Assembly (NCBI RefSeq): GCF_001006005.1 | Contig: NZ_CP011254.1 | Span: 1,116,001 to 1,180,000, forward strand | Origin: Serratia fonticola | Lineage (GTDB): Bacteria; Pseudomonadota; Gammaproteobacteria; Enterobacterales; Enterobacteriaceae | Direction: 5' to 3' | Length of the DNA stretch: 64,000 nucleotides | Shown: positions 34,616-43,345 of the stretch, piece after piece | Layout of the letters: the number at the start of each line of letters is the position of its first letter | Numbering within the stretch: the stretch's first letter is position 1 | Notes under the pieces: model-generated | Seen by the model: the letters and a program-made list of their open reading frames with translations, nothing else | The model's database searches: none | What the model was told of the DNA's origin: nothing | Position numbers and translations under genes: made by a program

Positions 34616-35575
34616 ATGAATAAGCAACCCATCATTGGGATCAGTGGATGTTTAACCGGCTCGACCGTACGGTTTGACGGCGGACATAAACGCATGAGCT
34701 TTGTCATGGACGGGCTGGCGCAGTGGGTGACCTTCAAACCCATCTGCCCGGAGATGGCCATCGGTCTGCCCTCTCCCCGTCCGGCACTGCGCCTGGTTCA
34801 GACCACCGAAGGGGATTTCCGGCTGCACTTCAGCCAAGCACCACACGACGATATGACGGAGAAAATGGCCGAATTCACGGATTCTTATCTCTCACATCTG
34901 GACGAACTATCGGGCTTTATCGTCTGCGCAAAATCGCCGAGCTGCGGTATGGAACGCGTACGGTTGTACGATGAAAAAGGCAATCGCGGGCGTAAAGAGG
35001 GCGTGGGCGTCTTTACCAGGGCGCTGCTGGAGAAATACCCGTGGTTACCGGTCGAAGAAGATGGCCGCCTGCACGACCCGGTGCTACGGGAAAACTTTGT
35101 CGAGCGCATCTTCGCCCTGCACGAGTTGAACACCCTGAAGGCCAACGGCCTGACCCGCCATGCGCTGCTGGACTTCCACAGCCGGTACAAACTCCAGCTG
35201 CTGGCGCACCACCAAGCAGGCTACCGAGAAATTGGACCGTTTGTCGCCTCGTTACACGAGTGGGAAGACCTGGATGCATTCTTCGTGGCTTATCGAGAAA
35301 AACTGATGACGATCTTGAGAAAGCCCGCCTCGCGCAAGAACCACACCAACGTGCTGATGCATATTCAGGGGTATTTTCGTAACCAGCTGAACCCGCGTCA
35401 GCGCGGCGAGCTGAATAACGTGATCCTCCACTATCGCGAGGGGCTGCTACCTATACTCGCACCGCTAACACTGCTGAAGCATTACCTGGGCGAATACCCA
35501 GACACCTACCTGCTGACGCAAAAATACTTTGACCCCTATCCGCATAATTTGGCTTTGCGGCTGGCGGTTAATTAA
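34616..35575 (+). CDS. DUF523-DUF1722 fusion protein (YbgA-like)
   Basis: This 319-residue protein joins an N-terminal DUF523 domain (IGISGCLTGSTVRFDGGHKR, CAKSPSCGMERV with paired cysteines) to a C-terminal DUF1722 (about residues 185-305, FHSRYKLQLLAHHQAGYREIG). E. coli ybgA holds the DUF1722 part and lies beside phr, the DNA photolyase. In LitR/MerR-linked operons phr usually follows, but here the next DNA is a broken rih fragment. Thus a photolyase may have been lost in the recombination that joined this island to the next. DUF523 proteins are suspected to be thiouracil-degrading, which does not fit well here. Confidence 0.82.
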   Translation: MNKQPIIGISGCLTGSTVRFDGGHKRMSFVMDGLAQWVTFKPICPEMAIGLPSPRPALRLVQTTEGDFRLHFSQAPHDDMTEKMAEFTDSYLSHLDELSGFIVCAKSPSCGMERVRLYDEKGNRGRKEGVGVFTRALLEKYPWLPVEEDGRLHDPVLRENFVERIFALHELNTLKANGLTRHALLDFHSRYKLQLLAHHQAGYREIGPFVASLHEWEDLDAFFVAYREKLMTILRKPASRKNHTNVLMHIQGYFRNQLNPRQRGELNNVILHYREGLLPILAPLTLLKHYLGEYPDTYLLTQKYFDPYPHNLALRLAVN

Positions 35576-35584
35576 GTACGTATG

Positions 35585-35633
35585 ATTTGTGGCCGAACTG
35601 CTCGAGTTTTTCGGCCATAGATATGAGCAGGCT
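35585..35633 (+). pseudogene. Rih fragment (rih'-1), about 49 bp
   Basis: This stretch matches the nucleoside hydrolase gene at about 26912-26960 with a few differences (GAACTGCTCGAG, TTCGGCCATA and ATGAGCAGGCT versus ATAAGCAGGCG). Nothing else of the gene remains. It marks the boundary between the lipid-modification island and the quinone-oxidoreductase island. A GGGGGG/CCCCCC hairpin follows (35635-35660). Confidence 0.8.
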
Positions 35634-35729
35634 TAGGGGGGATCTAACCAGGTTCCCCCCACTAACGCTAATCTAGTTTTGATAGTCTGCTCCATGCCTG
35701 GAGCGGACATTAAAATGATTCAAGAAGCG

Positions 35730-36719
35730 CTATTCCAGGCTGATTAATATTTTGCCGATAGCCTTACCCTGTTCCATAGCCTCATGACCAACAGCAATAT
35801 CAGCAAGAGGAAGCGTTAGCGCGATCTCAGGAGTGTATTCCTCCATTCTCAGACAGGCTGTGATATCACGGATGGCTTCGTTTCGTGCTTCTTCCGGCAT
35901 GGTATAGACAAATACAAAACGAAAGACAAAACCTTCAAACATTGTTTCCAAAAAAGGAATATGCAGCTGAGCCGATGGCTCTTCAGTGGCGTAGGCACTA
36001 ATGACACCGGATTTTTTCAGGCAAGTCACATCTGTATTGAGGTTACTCACTAAGTCGACATCGACAATTCGATCAACACCGAACCCACCGGTTGCTTGCT
36101 TGACTCGCTCAGCCACATCTTCGGTACGCCGGTTAACAATAATATCGGCGCCAAGTTTACGAACGACATCTTCTTGCTCCGGACGACTCACAGTAGTTAT
36201 AACTCTTGCCCCAGCCCATTTACTCAGAAGAATGGCTGCTGTTCCTACAGCCCCTGCACCGCCCTGAATAAGTACCCATTTTCCACGTAAATCTCCATCG
36301 GCAAACAAACAGCGGTGCGCTGTCATCGCAGGAATACCGAGGCATGCACCTGTTTCAAAAGAAACATTGTCCGGTAAGACAACGGCATTTTGTGAAGGGA
36401 TAACAACATATTGTGCAGCGGTTCCAAAAGCACGCCCTGATTGTGCCTCATAAACCCACACTTTCTGTCCAATGCGCTCTGCCGTAACTCCAGATCCGAC
36501 CATATCAATCACGCCGGAACCATCCTGATGCGGAATAATTCGAGGAAATTTCTGTTTTGATCCCGCAAAGCCAGTACGAGATTTGATGTCAGTCGGATTG
36601 AGTCCGGAGAAGGCAATGCGGACGCGCACCTCACCTGGTCCAGGGATCGGATCGGGAAACTCGCTTATTAGCAAAACATCATGTGCTGCACCGCACTTTT
36701 CATAAAATGCTGCTTTCAT
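35730..36719 (-). CDS. Zinc-type alcohol dehydrogenase / NADPH:quinone oxidoreductase family protein
   Basis: This 329-residue MDR protein has the GroES-like N-terminal part (RVRIAFSGLNPTDIKSRTGF, IIPHQDGSGVIDMVGSGV) and an NADPH-binding VLIQGGAGAVGTAAILLSK. It lacks the structural zinc cysteines, as expected of quinone reductases and related 2-haloacrylate/enoyl reductases. It is divergent from an HxlR regulator 129 bp away, the usual arrangement for electrophile or quinone stress genes. Its base composition is more AT-rich than the flanking core genes. Confidence 0.88.
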   Translation of the reverse strand: MKAAFYEKCGAAHDVLLISEFPDPIPGPGEVRVRIAFSGLNPTDIKSRTGFAGSKQKFPRIIPHQDGSGVIDMVGSGVTAERIGQKVWVYEAQSGRAFGTAAQYVVIPSQNAVVLPDNVSFETGACLGIPAMTAHRCLFADGDLRGKWVLIQGGAGAVGTAAILLSKWAGARVITTVSRPEQEDVVRKLGADIIVNRRTEDVAERVKQATGGFGVDRIVDVDLVSNLNTDVTCLKKSGVISAYATEEPSAQLHIPFLETMFEGFVFRFVFVYTMPEEARNEAIRDITACLRMEEYTPEIALTLPLADIAVGHEAMEQGKAIGKILISLE

Positions 36720-36848
36720 TCCATTATCTCCATAAATCCCATTAAATATTTCACCAAAGGGCTATGTGATAATCAGCCCAATAGTATAAAATCACAAGTA
36801 GGCACATTTTTTATATATAGGTGTATTTTTTACACTAATGGGATTGGC

Positions 36849-37223
36849 ATGAAATCAAAACCGTTTAACTGCCCGGTAGAAGTGACCATTGCCGTGGCTG
36901 GAGGAAAATGGAAACCTCTGATTATTTTCCATTTAATGTCAGGTACTAAACGGTTTGGTGAGCTCCGTCGGCTCGCAGGGAATGTATCTCAGCGTTCGCT
37001 GACGCTACAGCTTCGGGAACTGGAATCGCATGGCATCATAAACAGGGAGGTCTTCGCCGAAGTACCGCCACGGGTAGAGTATTCTTTGACTCAATACGGC
37101 AAAACTCTGGAGCCCGTTCTACATGCAATGAAAAATTGGGGGGATTCATATGTGGAACGTAATGGGATTCAATGTGTTCAGCTAGAAACGAGGGACGTAA
37201 ATCTGGATAGCTCTGCAAGTTAA
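36849..37223 (+). CDS. HxlR-family transcriptional regulator
   Basis: This 124-residue winged-helix protein begins FNCPVEVTIAVAGGKWKPLI, the family mark with a single cysteine (C8) near the start. It continues KRFGELRRLAGNVSQRSLTLQL and HGIINREVFAEVPPRVEYSLT. HxlR/HypR/QorR-type regulators sense electrophiles by thiol modification at this cysteine. The ATG at 36849 begins the domain; the longer frame from 36681 overlaps the divergent gene. It should control the divergent oxidoreductase. Confidence 0.88.
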   Translation: MKSKPFNCPVEVTIAVAGGKWKPLIIFHLMSGTKRFGELRRLAGNVSQRSLTLQLRELESHGIINREVFAEVPPRVEYSLTQYGKTLEPVLHAMKNWGDSYVERNGIQCVQLETRDVNLDSSAS

Positions 37224-37405
37224 GCGGAAGTCTACGCTCCATTGGCATCATTGGGCGTGAGTCCTGGCCAGAGGTGCGATGTGTACCACTCGCTATACAT
37301 CCAATTGTGAATGTCTCATCGGTAAAGTGGTTACTTCAACAGCTGAATACACTGTGAGGCCAATTTCCGCTTTTCGCTCTTAGTTGACGATCACATTAGG
37401 CTATT

Positions 37406-37540
37406 AGCTTTGGCCCCAACCCACCAAGGGTCAGGGCTTGATACAGTAAACCGCGCTTATTACGCCGTGCCACCCACGGTAAGTGAATCCAGCTTCAATG
37501 TCGGTTGGCCAACGCCCGCTAACCGACTCTGCCCTTCCTC
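37406..37540 (-). pseudogene. tldD 3' fragment (tldD'-1)
   Basis: This stretch keeps the last roughly 27 codons of tldD with stop (TAA at 37462-37460, encoding [17 protein letters not shown]) plus about 50 bp of downstream sequence starting AGCTTTGGCCCCAACCC. It diverges clearly from the intact gene (for example ACCAAGGGTC versus GCGAGGGTC). The homology stops near 37540. It is the oldest or most foreign of the three tldD ends in the window. Confidence 0.85.
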
Positions 37541-37850
37541 TTTCGCCCGTAACTCTGGCTGACGTGGCGACGTATCTGATTAGCCCGAGCGTCATCCGCC
37601 CCCTGTTTTTATGCATCTGCATAAAAGCAAAACCCGTAACTCACCTTTTTCATCATAATTTTTATCATTTTCGATAACATTTGCTAACCAGCACGTCATA
37701 ACATCGATTTTTTTGCCCTCCCCGGGTTGGCATTTTATACAAAGCGTCAGCCCTGTTTGCCGGAGAAAGATGTGAAATTTTGCGCATTCTTGCATCGTTG
37801 CCTTTCCTTATACTCACCACCATCAGTAAATGTCGGTGAAGGGGCAACCT
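37541..37850. other. Leader region of the acyl-CoA ligase operon
   Basis: AT-rich non-coding DNA with no gene I can support. It begins at the end of the tldD fragment and ends with the likely ribosome site GAAGGGG before the ligase ATG. Promoter elements were not assigned. Confidence 0.4.
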
Positions 37851-39392
37851 ATGCAGCAGGCAAAAATCACACACCTCTATCAGAGCTTACAGCAGAGCGT
37901 AAACCGCCGGGCTGAGCATACCGCCCTGTTCTTTGAAGGCCATAAATACAGTTATAATCAGTTAAATCATAACGTTAATTTATCTTCCGCCTGCCTGAAA
38001 GAAAGTTTTAACCTCGTCAAAGGCGATGTGATCGTCTTGGCCCTGGGTAACCGGCCTGAATTCTGCTCGCTGTTTTATGCGGCCATGGCGCTGGGGATTA
38101 TCGTGGTGCCGTTAAGCACCAAGTTAAAATCGCAAGACAGCCATATCATCCTGTCCAGTGTTAATGCCAAGGCGGTTTTTTACGATCCCAACAGTCAGCC
38201 GTGGATGGCGACGCTGGACCCCGTGAAACAAAGCCATGTGGTGTCGCTGGCCGATTGGCAACTGATGCTCAGTAATGCAGATGACCAAAAGGTGATCCAC
38301 CCCGTAGAGCCTGCCGCCATCGTAGCGGAGGACATTGCCGCGATTATTTATACTTCCGGCACCACTGGCTCCCCGAAAGGAGCAGCGCTCACTCACGGTA
38401 ACTTTATTGCGGCTGTCACGGCTTACCAACAGGCTCTCAAGTTAACCGAACAAGACAGCGCCATCCTGCCGATCCCTATCTGCCATATTACCGGCCTATC
38501 GGCTCTGCTCTGCCTGTTTATTCACCTTGGCGGTACGTTACATTTGCAGCAAAGATTCAATGCAGAAGAGATTTTAAAAACCGTCAGCAGCCATAACATT
38601 ACCTTCCTGCATGGTTCACCAACGGTGTTTATCCTACTGTTGCAGGAAGCGGAAAAGTACCCACAGGCGGCGAGCTACGCCAGCTTGCGGATGATCGCTT
38701 GCGGTGCCGGGCATTTGAACGTGGGCATTATCGAAAGACTCGCGCAGTTATTCCCCACTACGGAAATCAGGCCGATCTATGGGCTGACAGAAACCTCTTC
38801 ACCGGCCAGCATTTTCCCGGTCGATGTGCGCAGCAGCGATAAGATAGGCAGTTCTGGCTTGCCCATCCCCGGCCTGAGTTGCCAAATTCGCGACGATAAT
38901 CACCAGGTGCTTGCTGCCGGTGAGATTGGTCATCTATGGCTGAAAGGGCCGGTGGTGATGAGCCAGTACTGGAAGAACCCGGCGGCCAATCAGCAGTTCT
39001 TCCACGACGGCTGGTTCTACACTGGCGATATCGCCTGCCTCGATCAGGATAACTATCTGTATATCAAAGATCGCAGCAAGGACATGATCAACCGCGGCGG
39101 TGAAAAAATATACTGCATTGAAGTGGAAAACCTGATCTCGAATTACCCTGGCGTCAAGGAAATTGCCATCGTTCCCAGCAGCAGCGAAATCTACGGGGAA
39201 GAAGCCGTCGCCTTTATTGTGGCTCACCGGAATAAGCCCTTGGTGAGCGATAATATTACTCATTGGCTCTCCAATAAAATCGCCAAATTTAAAATACCCT
39301 CAAAGATCGTCTTTGCGGCAGAATTACCGAAAAATGCCAATGGCAAAATAGATAAATTAGCTTTACGACAAAAATTGACACCGCCAGTATGA
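37851..39392 (+). CDS. AMP-dependent acyl-CoA ligase
   Basis: This 513-residue ANL-family enzyme shows the AMP-binding loop AAIIYTSGTTGSPKGAALTH, the YGLTETSSPAS motif, the GDIACLDQDNYLYIKDR hinge and the C-terminal catalytic lysine in KNANGKIDKLAL. It activates a carboxylic acid with ATP and CoA. The ATG at 37851 is chosen because GAAGGGG is six bases upstream. It heads an island with an MFS transporter, CoA transferase, ketoreductase and thiolase. Activation of a short or branched hydroxy- or keto-acid is inferred. Confidence 0.9.
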   Translation: MQQAKITHLYQSLQQSVNRRAEHTALFFEGHKYSYNQLNHNVNLSSACLKESFNLVKGDVIVLALGNRPEFCSLFYAAMALGIIVVPLSTKLKSQDSHIILSSVNAKAVFYDPNSQPWMATLDPVKQSHVVSLADWQLMLSNADDQKVIHPVEPAAIVAEDIAAIIYTSGTTGSPKGAALTHGNFIAAVTAYQQALKLTEQDSAILPIPICHITGLSALLCLFIHLGGTLHLQQRFNAEEILKTVSSHNITFLHGSPTVFILLLQEAEKYPQAASYASLRMIACGAGHLNVGIIERLAQLFPTTEIRPIYGLTETSSPASIFPVDVRSSDKIGSSGLPIPGLSCQIRDDNHQVLAAGEIGHLWLKGPVVMSQYWKNPAANQQFFHDGWFYTGDIACLDQDNYLYIKDRSKDMINRGGEKIYCIEVENLISNYPGVKEIAIVPSSSEIYGEEAVAFIVAHRNKPLVSDNITHWLSNKIAKFKIPSKIVFAAELPKNANGKIDKLALRQKLTPPV

Positions 39393-39534
39393 AAACAAGC
39401 GGTTTCCAATAAACGCGCCAACGTCAGGAAACGTGAAGCGCAACCATTAAAACAATAGAGCACCTGTACCTCTAATAATAATACAGAACAGCTCTACCCT
39501 GTTTAATCGCCTCATTACGAGGAGGAGCCTTATC

Positions 39535-40890
39535 ATGTCAAATCGGCCGTTAGATATTGCATCGAAAAGCCAGGCGGCAATAACGAATGCAAAAATATAT
39601 AAACACCTGATGCCATTACTGATCATTGTTTATATCATCAGCTTTATCGATAGAACCAATATCGGCATTGCCCGCGCCTCGATGTCCATCGATCTTGGGC
39701 TTTCCGCTACCGCTTACGGGTTGGGAGCCGGTCTGTTCTTTCTGACCTATTCCACCATGGAGATCCCCAGCAACCTGATCATGGCACGGGTCGGGGCCCG
39801 CTTCTGGATCACCCGCATCATGTTCACCTGGGGGGTGATTTCCGCAGGTATGGCCTTCGTCACCGGCCCCACCTCGTTCTATGTTATGCGCCTGTTGCTT
39901 GGGGCGGCTGAAGCGGGGTTGTACCCCGGTATCATCCTGTACCTTACCTACTGGTTTGGCCGTGAAGATCGCGCCAGAGCCGTCGGCATGTTCCTGCTCG
40001 GTGTCTGTATCGCCAATATTATCGGGGCGCCATTGGGCGGCGCATTGCTGATGCTGGATGGCCTGGGTGGACTGCACGGTTGGCAATGGATGTTTATCGT
40101 GGAAGGGATCCCGGCGGTGCTGCTGGCGTTTTATGTGTATGCCGTACTCCCCAATAAACCACGCGATGCCAAATGGCTGACCCAAACCGACATTGAGTAT
40201 ATTGAAAACAAGCTGGCCGCAGAGCAACCGGTCGGGGTGGATAAGAACCAGAAGTTTTCCTTTAAAACGGCGTTTACCAATAAGACCTTCATGCTGATCG
40301 TGGCGATTTATTTCACCCATCAGATTTCGGTCTACAGCCTGACCTATTTCCTGCCAAGCATTATCAACAGCTACGGCAAGATGAGCACCCTGATGCTCGG
40401 CCTGTTAACCGCCATTCCGTGGATCGCGGCAGCCTTGGGCGGTTTCTTCCTGCCTAAATATGCCAATACCGCCTCCCGCTCACGCATCATGCTGGTGTCC
40501 GGCTTTATGTCGATGGCCATCGGTTTCCTGATTGGCGTGCTGGGTGGCCCAGTATTAGGGCTGATCGGCTTCTGTATCGGTGCTTCGATGTTCTTCGTCG
40601 TGCAATCCATCATCTTTACCTACCCGGCCACGCTGATGAGCGGCCCTATGCTCGCTGGCGGGCTGGGATTACTGGCTTGCCTTGGCATTACCGGTGGGTT
40701 CTTCGGGCCTTATGTGTTCGGTCTCCTCGAGGATAGAACGGGGTCACCAAGCGCAGGCCTGTGGTTTGCCATCGTGTTGCAGACCCTTGCCATCATCGGA
40801 GCTGCGCGGGTGAAACAACCCGCAGGCAGCAAAGATAAACCAGCCAATCAATGCCCCCCGGCAGCAATGAATAGCGTGATTGAGAAATAA
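39535..40890 (+). CDS. MFS transporter, anion:cation symporter family
   Basis: This 451-residue protein has twelve membrane segments and the ACS signatures IISFIDRTNIGIARASM in helix 1 and LLLGAAEAGLYPGIILYLTYWF. Such carriers import organic anions such as glucarate, phthalate or tartrate with protons. The ribosome site GAGGAGGAGCC is strong. In this island it is the obvious importer of the carboxylate activated by the flanking CoA enzymes. A short GCGGTGC/GCACCGC stem follows the stop. Confidence 0.9.
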   Translation: MSNRPLDIASKSQAAITNAKIYKHLMPLLIIVYIISFIDRTNIGIARASMSIDLGLSATAYGLGAGLFFLTYSTMEIPSNLIMARVGARFWITRIMFTWGVISAGMAFVTGPTSFYVMRLLLGAAEAGLYPGIILYLTYWFGREDRARAVGMFLLGVCIANIIGAPLGGALLMLDGLGGLHGWQWMFIVEGIPAVLLAFYVYAVLPNKPRDAKWLTQTDIEYIENKLAAEQPVGVDKNQKFSFKTAFTNKTFMLIVAIYFTHQISVYSLTYFLPSIINSYGKMSTLMLGLLTAIPWIAAALGGFFLPKYANTASRSRIMLVSGFMSMAIGFLIGVLGGPVLGLIGFCIGASMFFVVQSIIFTYPATLMSGPMLAGGLGLLACLGITGGFFGPYVFGLLEDRTGSPSAGLWFAIVLQTLAIIGAARVKQPAGSKDKPANQCPPAAMNSVIEK

Positions 40891-40899
40891 AGCCTAAAC

Positions 40900-40919
40900 G
40901 CGGTGCCATGGTGCACCGC
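40900..40919 (+). terminator. Hairpin after the MFS gene
   Basis: GCGGTGC / GCACCGC stem with a CATGGT loop, 9 bp beyond the stop. It lacks a T-tract, so it may attenuate or stabilise rather than terminate. Confidence 0.35.
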
Positions 40920-40939
40920 CGCACAGAAGTAAGGTAACA

Positions 40940-42520
40940 ATGATGAGAAATAAAGTCATTTCGGCTCAGCAAGCCGCTGAGTTAGTGAATAACGGCTCGA
41001 CCCTATGCACCATCGGCATGACATTGATTGGGGCCGCAGAGTCTATCTTGAAGGCTCTGGAAAAGCGCTTTATTGAAACAGGGGCACCGCACGGGCTGAC
41101 CTATCTACACTCTGCGGGGCAGTCAAATCGCGAGCGCGGCAATCAGCATTTTACTCCGCCAGGGATGGTAAAACGCATTATTGGTTCGCACTGGGGGCTG
41201 GCACCCAAGTGGATGGAAAAGATTGCCGCCAACGAGGTGGAAGCCTTCTGTTTACCGCAGGGGCAGATTGTCCATCTGTATACGGCCATGGCGGCCGGTC
41301 AGGCCGGGTATTTGTCCAAAGTGGGGCTGGGTACCTTTATCGATCCCCGCCTCGAAGGCGGCAAAATGAATGCGTTGACCCGCTCCTTGCCAGATTTGGT
41401 GGAGGTGGTCAGCCTGCGCGAGGAGGAATATCTTTTCTATCCGGCACTCCCGCTGGATACGGTGATCATTCGTGGCACTACGGCGGATACCGCTGGCAAC
41501 CTCACCTGTGAGGAAGAGGCCATGAAGCTGGAGATCCTGCAGGCGGTGCTGGCGGCGAAACGCTTTGGCGGCAAGGTGATAGCCCAGGTAAAAAACCTGG
41601 CGGAAAAAGGGAGTCTGCACCCGAAACAGATCGTGGTACCGGGGAATTTTATTGATGCCATTGTGGTGTGTGAAGACCCTGAACAAGACCACCGTCAGAC
41701 CTCATCCTGGTTCTATGATCCGGCCTATTGCGGCAACCTGGTGGCCCCTGCCAGCGAAGTGGAAACGCTGCCGCTCAACATCCGCAAGGTGATTGGCCGC
41801 CGCGCTTGCCAATTCCTATCCCCAGACTGCGTGATCAATCTGGGCACCGGTATTCCCAACGATGTTATTGGCACCATCATCCATGAAGAGGGGGTGAGCG
41901 AAGCGGTCACCATCACCGTTGAATCAGGTATCTACGGCGGCGTACAGGCCGGTGGGGTTGATTTTGGCATCGGCAAAAACCTGACCGCTATGATTAACCA
42001 TCAGGAGCAGATGCTGTATTACAACGGAGCCGGAGTGGATATTACCTATATGGGGGCCGGCGAGATGGACGCTAACGGGCATATCAACGCCACCCGTATG
42101 GGGGACCGCTGTACCGGGGCTGGAGGGTTTATCGATATTACCCAAAATGCACACCACGTGGTGTTTTGCTCCACCTTTACCGCCAAGGGGCTGGAGGTGG
42201 CATTCCAGCAAGGGCAATTAACCATCCTGCAGGAAGGCTCGGTTAAAAAACTGGTGCGGTCGATTAACCAGATTTCCTATAACGGCGAAATAGCCCGCCA
42301 GAAAAAACAAAAAATGCATTTGGTGACGGAACGAGCGGTGTTTGAACTGACGGCGCAGGGCCCGATGCTGATAGAAATCGCCCCCGGCGTCGATCTTGAG
42401 CGGGACATCCTGCAACAAATGGAGTTTATACCGCTTATTTCCCCCTCATTAAAACAGATGGACGAGGCACTATTTTGCGATGCCCCTTTTGGCCTGAAGG
42501 AAATGCTGGCCAGGCAGTAA
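40940..42520 (+). CDS. Acetate/3-ketoacid family CoA transferase
   Basis: This 526-residue fused alpha-beta family I CoA transferase (YdiF-type length) has an N-terminal half with ITSAQQAAELVNNGSTLCTIG-like opening and a C-terminal half with the catalytic Glu in ITVESGIYGGVQAGG. Glu forms the covalent CoA thioester and moves CoA between short acyl groups. It lies between the transporter and the ketoreductase. Having both an ATP-dependent ligase and a transferase suggests two linked acid substrates, or recycling of acetyl-CoA energy. Confidence 0.9.
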   Translation: MMRNKVISAQQAAELVNNGSTLCTIGMTLIGAAESILKALEKRFIETGAPHGLTYLHSAGQSNRERGNQHFTPPGMVKRIIGSHWGLAPKWMEKIAANEVEAFCLPQGQIVHLYTAMAAGQAGYLSKVGLGTFIDPRLEGGKMNALTRSLPDLVEVVSLREEEYLFYPALPLDTVIIRGTTADTAGNLTCEEEAMKLEILQAVLAAKRFGGKVIAQVKNLAEKGSLHPKQIVVPGNFIDAIVVCEDPEQDHRQTSSWFYDPAYCGNLVAPASEVETLPLNIRKVIGRRACQFLSPDCVINLGTGIPNDVIGTIIHEEGVSEAVTITVESGIYGGVQAGGVDFGIGKNLTAMINHQEQMLYYNGAGVDITYMGAGEMDANGHINATRMGDRCTGAGGFIDITQNAHHVVFCSTFTAKGLEVAFQQGQLTILQEGSVKKLVRSINQISYNGEIARQKKQKMHLVTERAVFELTAQGPMLIEIAPGVDLERDILQQMEFIPLISPSLKQMDEALFCDAPFGLKEMLARQ

Positions 42521-42597
42521 AAATAGGCGGCGTAACATATTTATTATCTCTGCGCTAATTCAGCGTGGTCAGGAATTAAAACGATAAGGAGTACCCT

Positions 42598-43335
42598 ATG
42601 TGTTTAACGAATAAAGTGGCTATCGTCACCGGGGCCAGCCGTGGACTTGGGCGAGGCATTGCCCAGGTATTGGCTGAAAAAGGGGCCGCTATAGTCATTT
42701 GTGATGTCGACCAGGAAGGCGGTAATAAAACCGCCGCCGAATTGGTGAGCGCGGGCCATAAAGCCATTTTCATCGCCTGTAATATTGCCAACCGCGAAGA
42801 AGTTAATCAGTTATTTATTACGGCGGAGCAGCAGCTAGGGCCGATAGATATTCTGGTCAATAACGCCGGGATTAACCGTGATGCCATGTTGCACAAGCTA
42901 ACGGAAGAGAATTGGGATCTGGTGATGGATATCAACCTGAAAGGGACCTTCCACTGTATGCAGGAAGCCGCCGTACGCATGCGTGAGCGTGCCAGCGGGC
43001 GCATCATCAACATCTCGTCGGCCAGTTGGTTGGGCAATGTGGGGCAAGCCAACTATGCCGCTTCAAAAGCTGGAGTGATCGGCCTGACCAAAACGGCCTG
43101 CCGGGAGCTGGCAAGAAAAGGGGTGACCGTTAACGCCATCTGCCCAGGATTTATCGAAACCGATATGACCCGCGGGGTGCCGGAAAAAGTATGGGACATC
43201 ATGATCGGCAAAATCCCTGCTGGATATGCTGGCGATCCGGTTGATGTCGGCCATTGCGTCGCCTTCCTGGCGTCCGACGAGGCGCGCTATATCAATGGCG
43301 AAGTGATCAACGTCGGCGGCGGCATGGTGCTGTAA
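42598..43335 (+). CDS. SDR family beta-ketoacyl reductase (acetoacetyl-CoA reductase-like)
   Basis: This 245-residue SDR has TGASRGLGRGIAQVLAEKGA, NNAGINRD, the active SSASWLGNVGQANYAASKAG with Tyr and Lys, and CPGFIETDMT. It is closest in pattern to FabG/PhbB enzymes that interconvert 3-ketoacyl- and 3-hydroxyacyl-CoA. In a degradative island it would oxidise a hydroxyacyl-CoA for the thiolase encoded 10 bp downstream. It could also work in the synthetic direction as PhbB, but no polyhydroxyalkanoate synthase is present. Confidence 0.9.
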   Translation: MCLTNKVAIVTGASRGLGRGIAQVLAEKGAAIVICDVDQEGGNKTAAELVSAGHKAIFIACNIANREEVNQLFITAEQQLGPIDILVNNAGINRDAMLHKLTEENWDLVMDINLKGTFHCMQEAAVRMRERASGRIINISSASWLGNVGQANYAASKAGVIGLTKTACRELARKGVTVNAICPGFIETDMTRGVPEKVWDIMIGKIPAGYAGDPVDVGHCVAFLASDEARYINGEVINVGGGMVL

Positions 43336-43345
43336 GGAGAATCGA

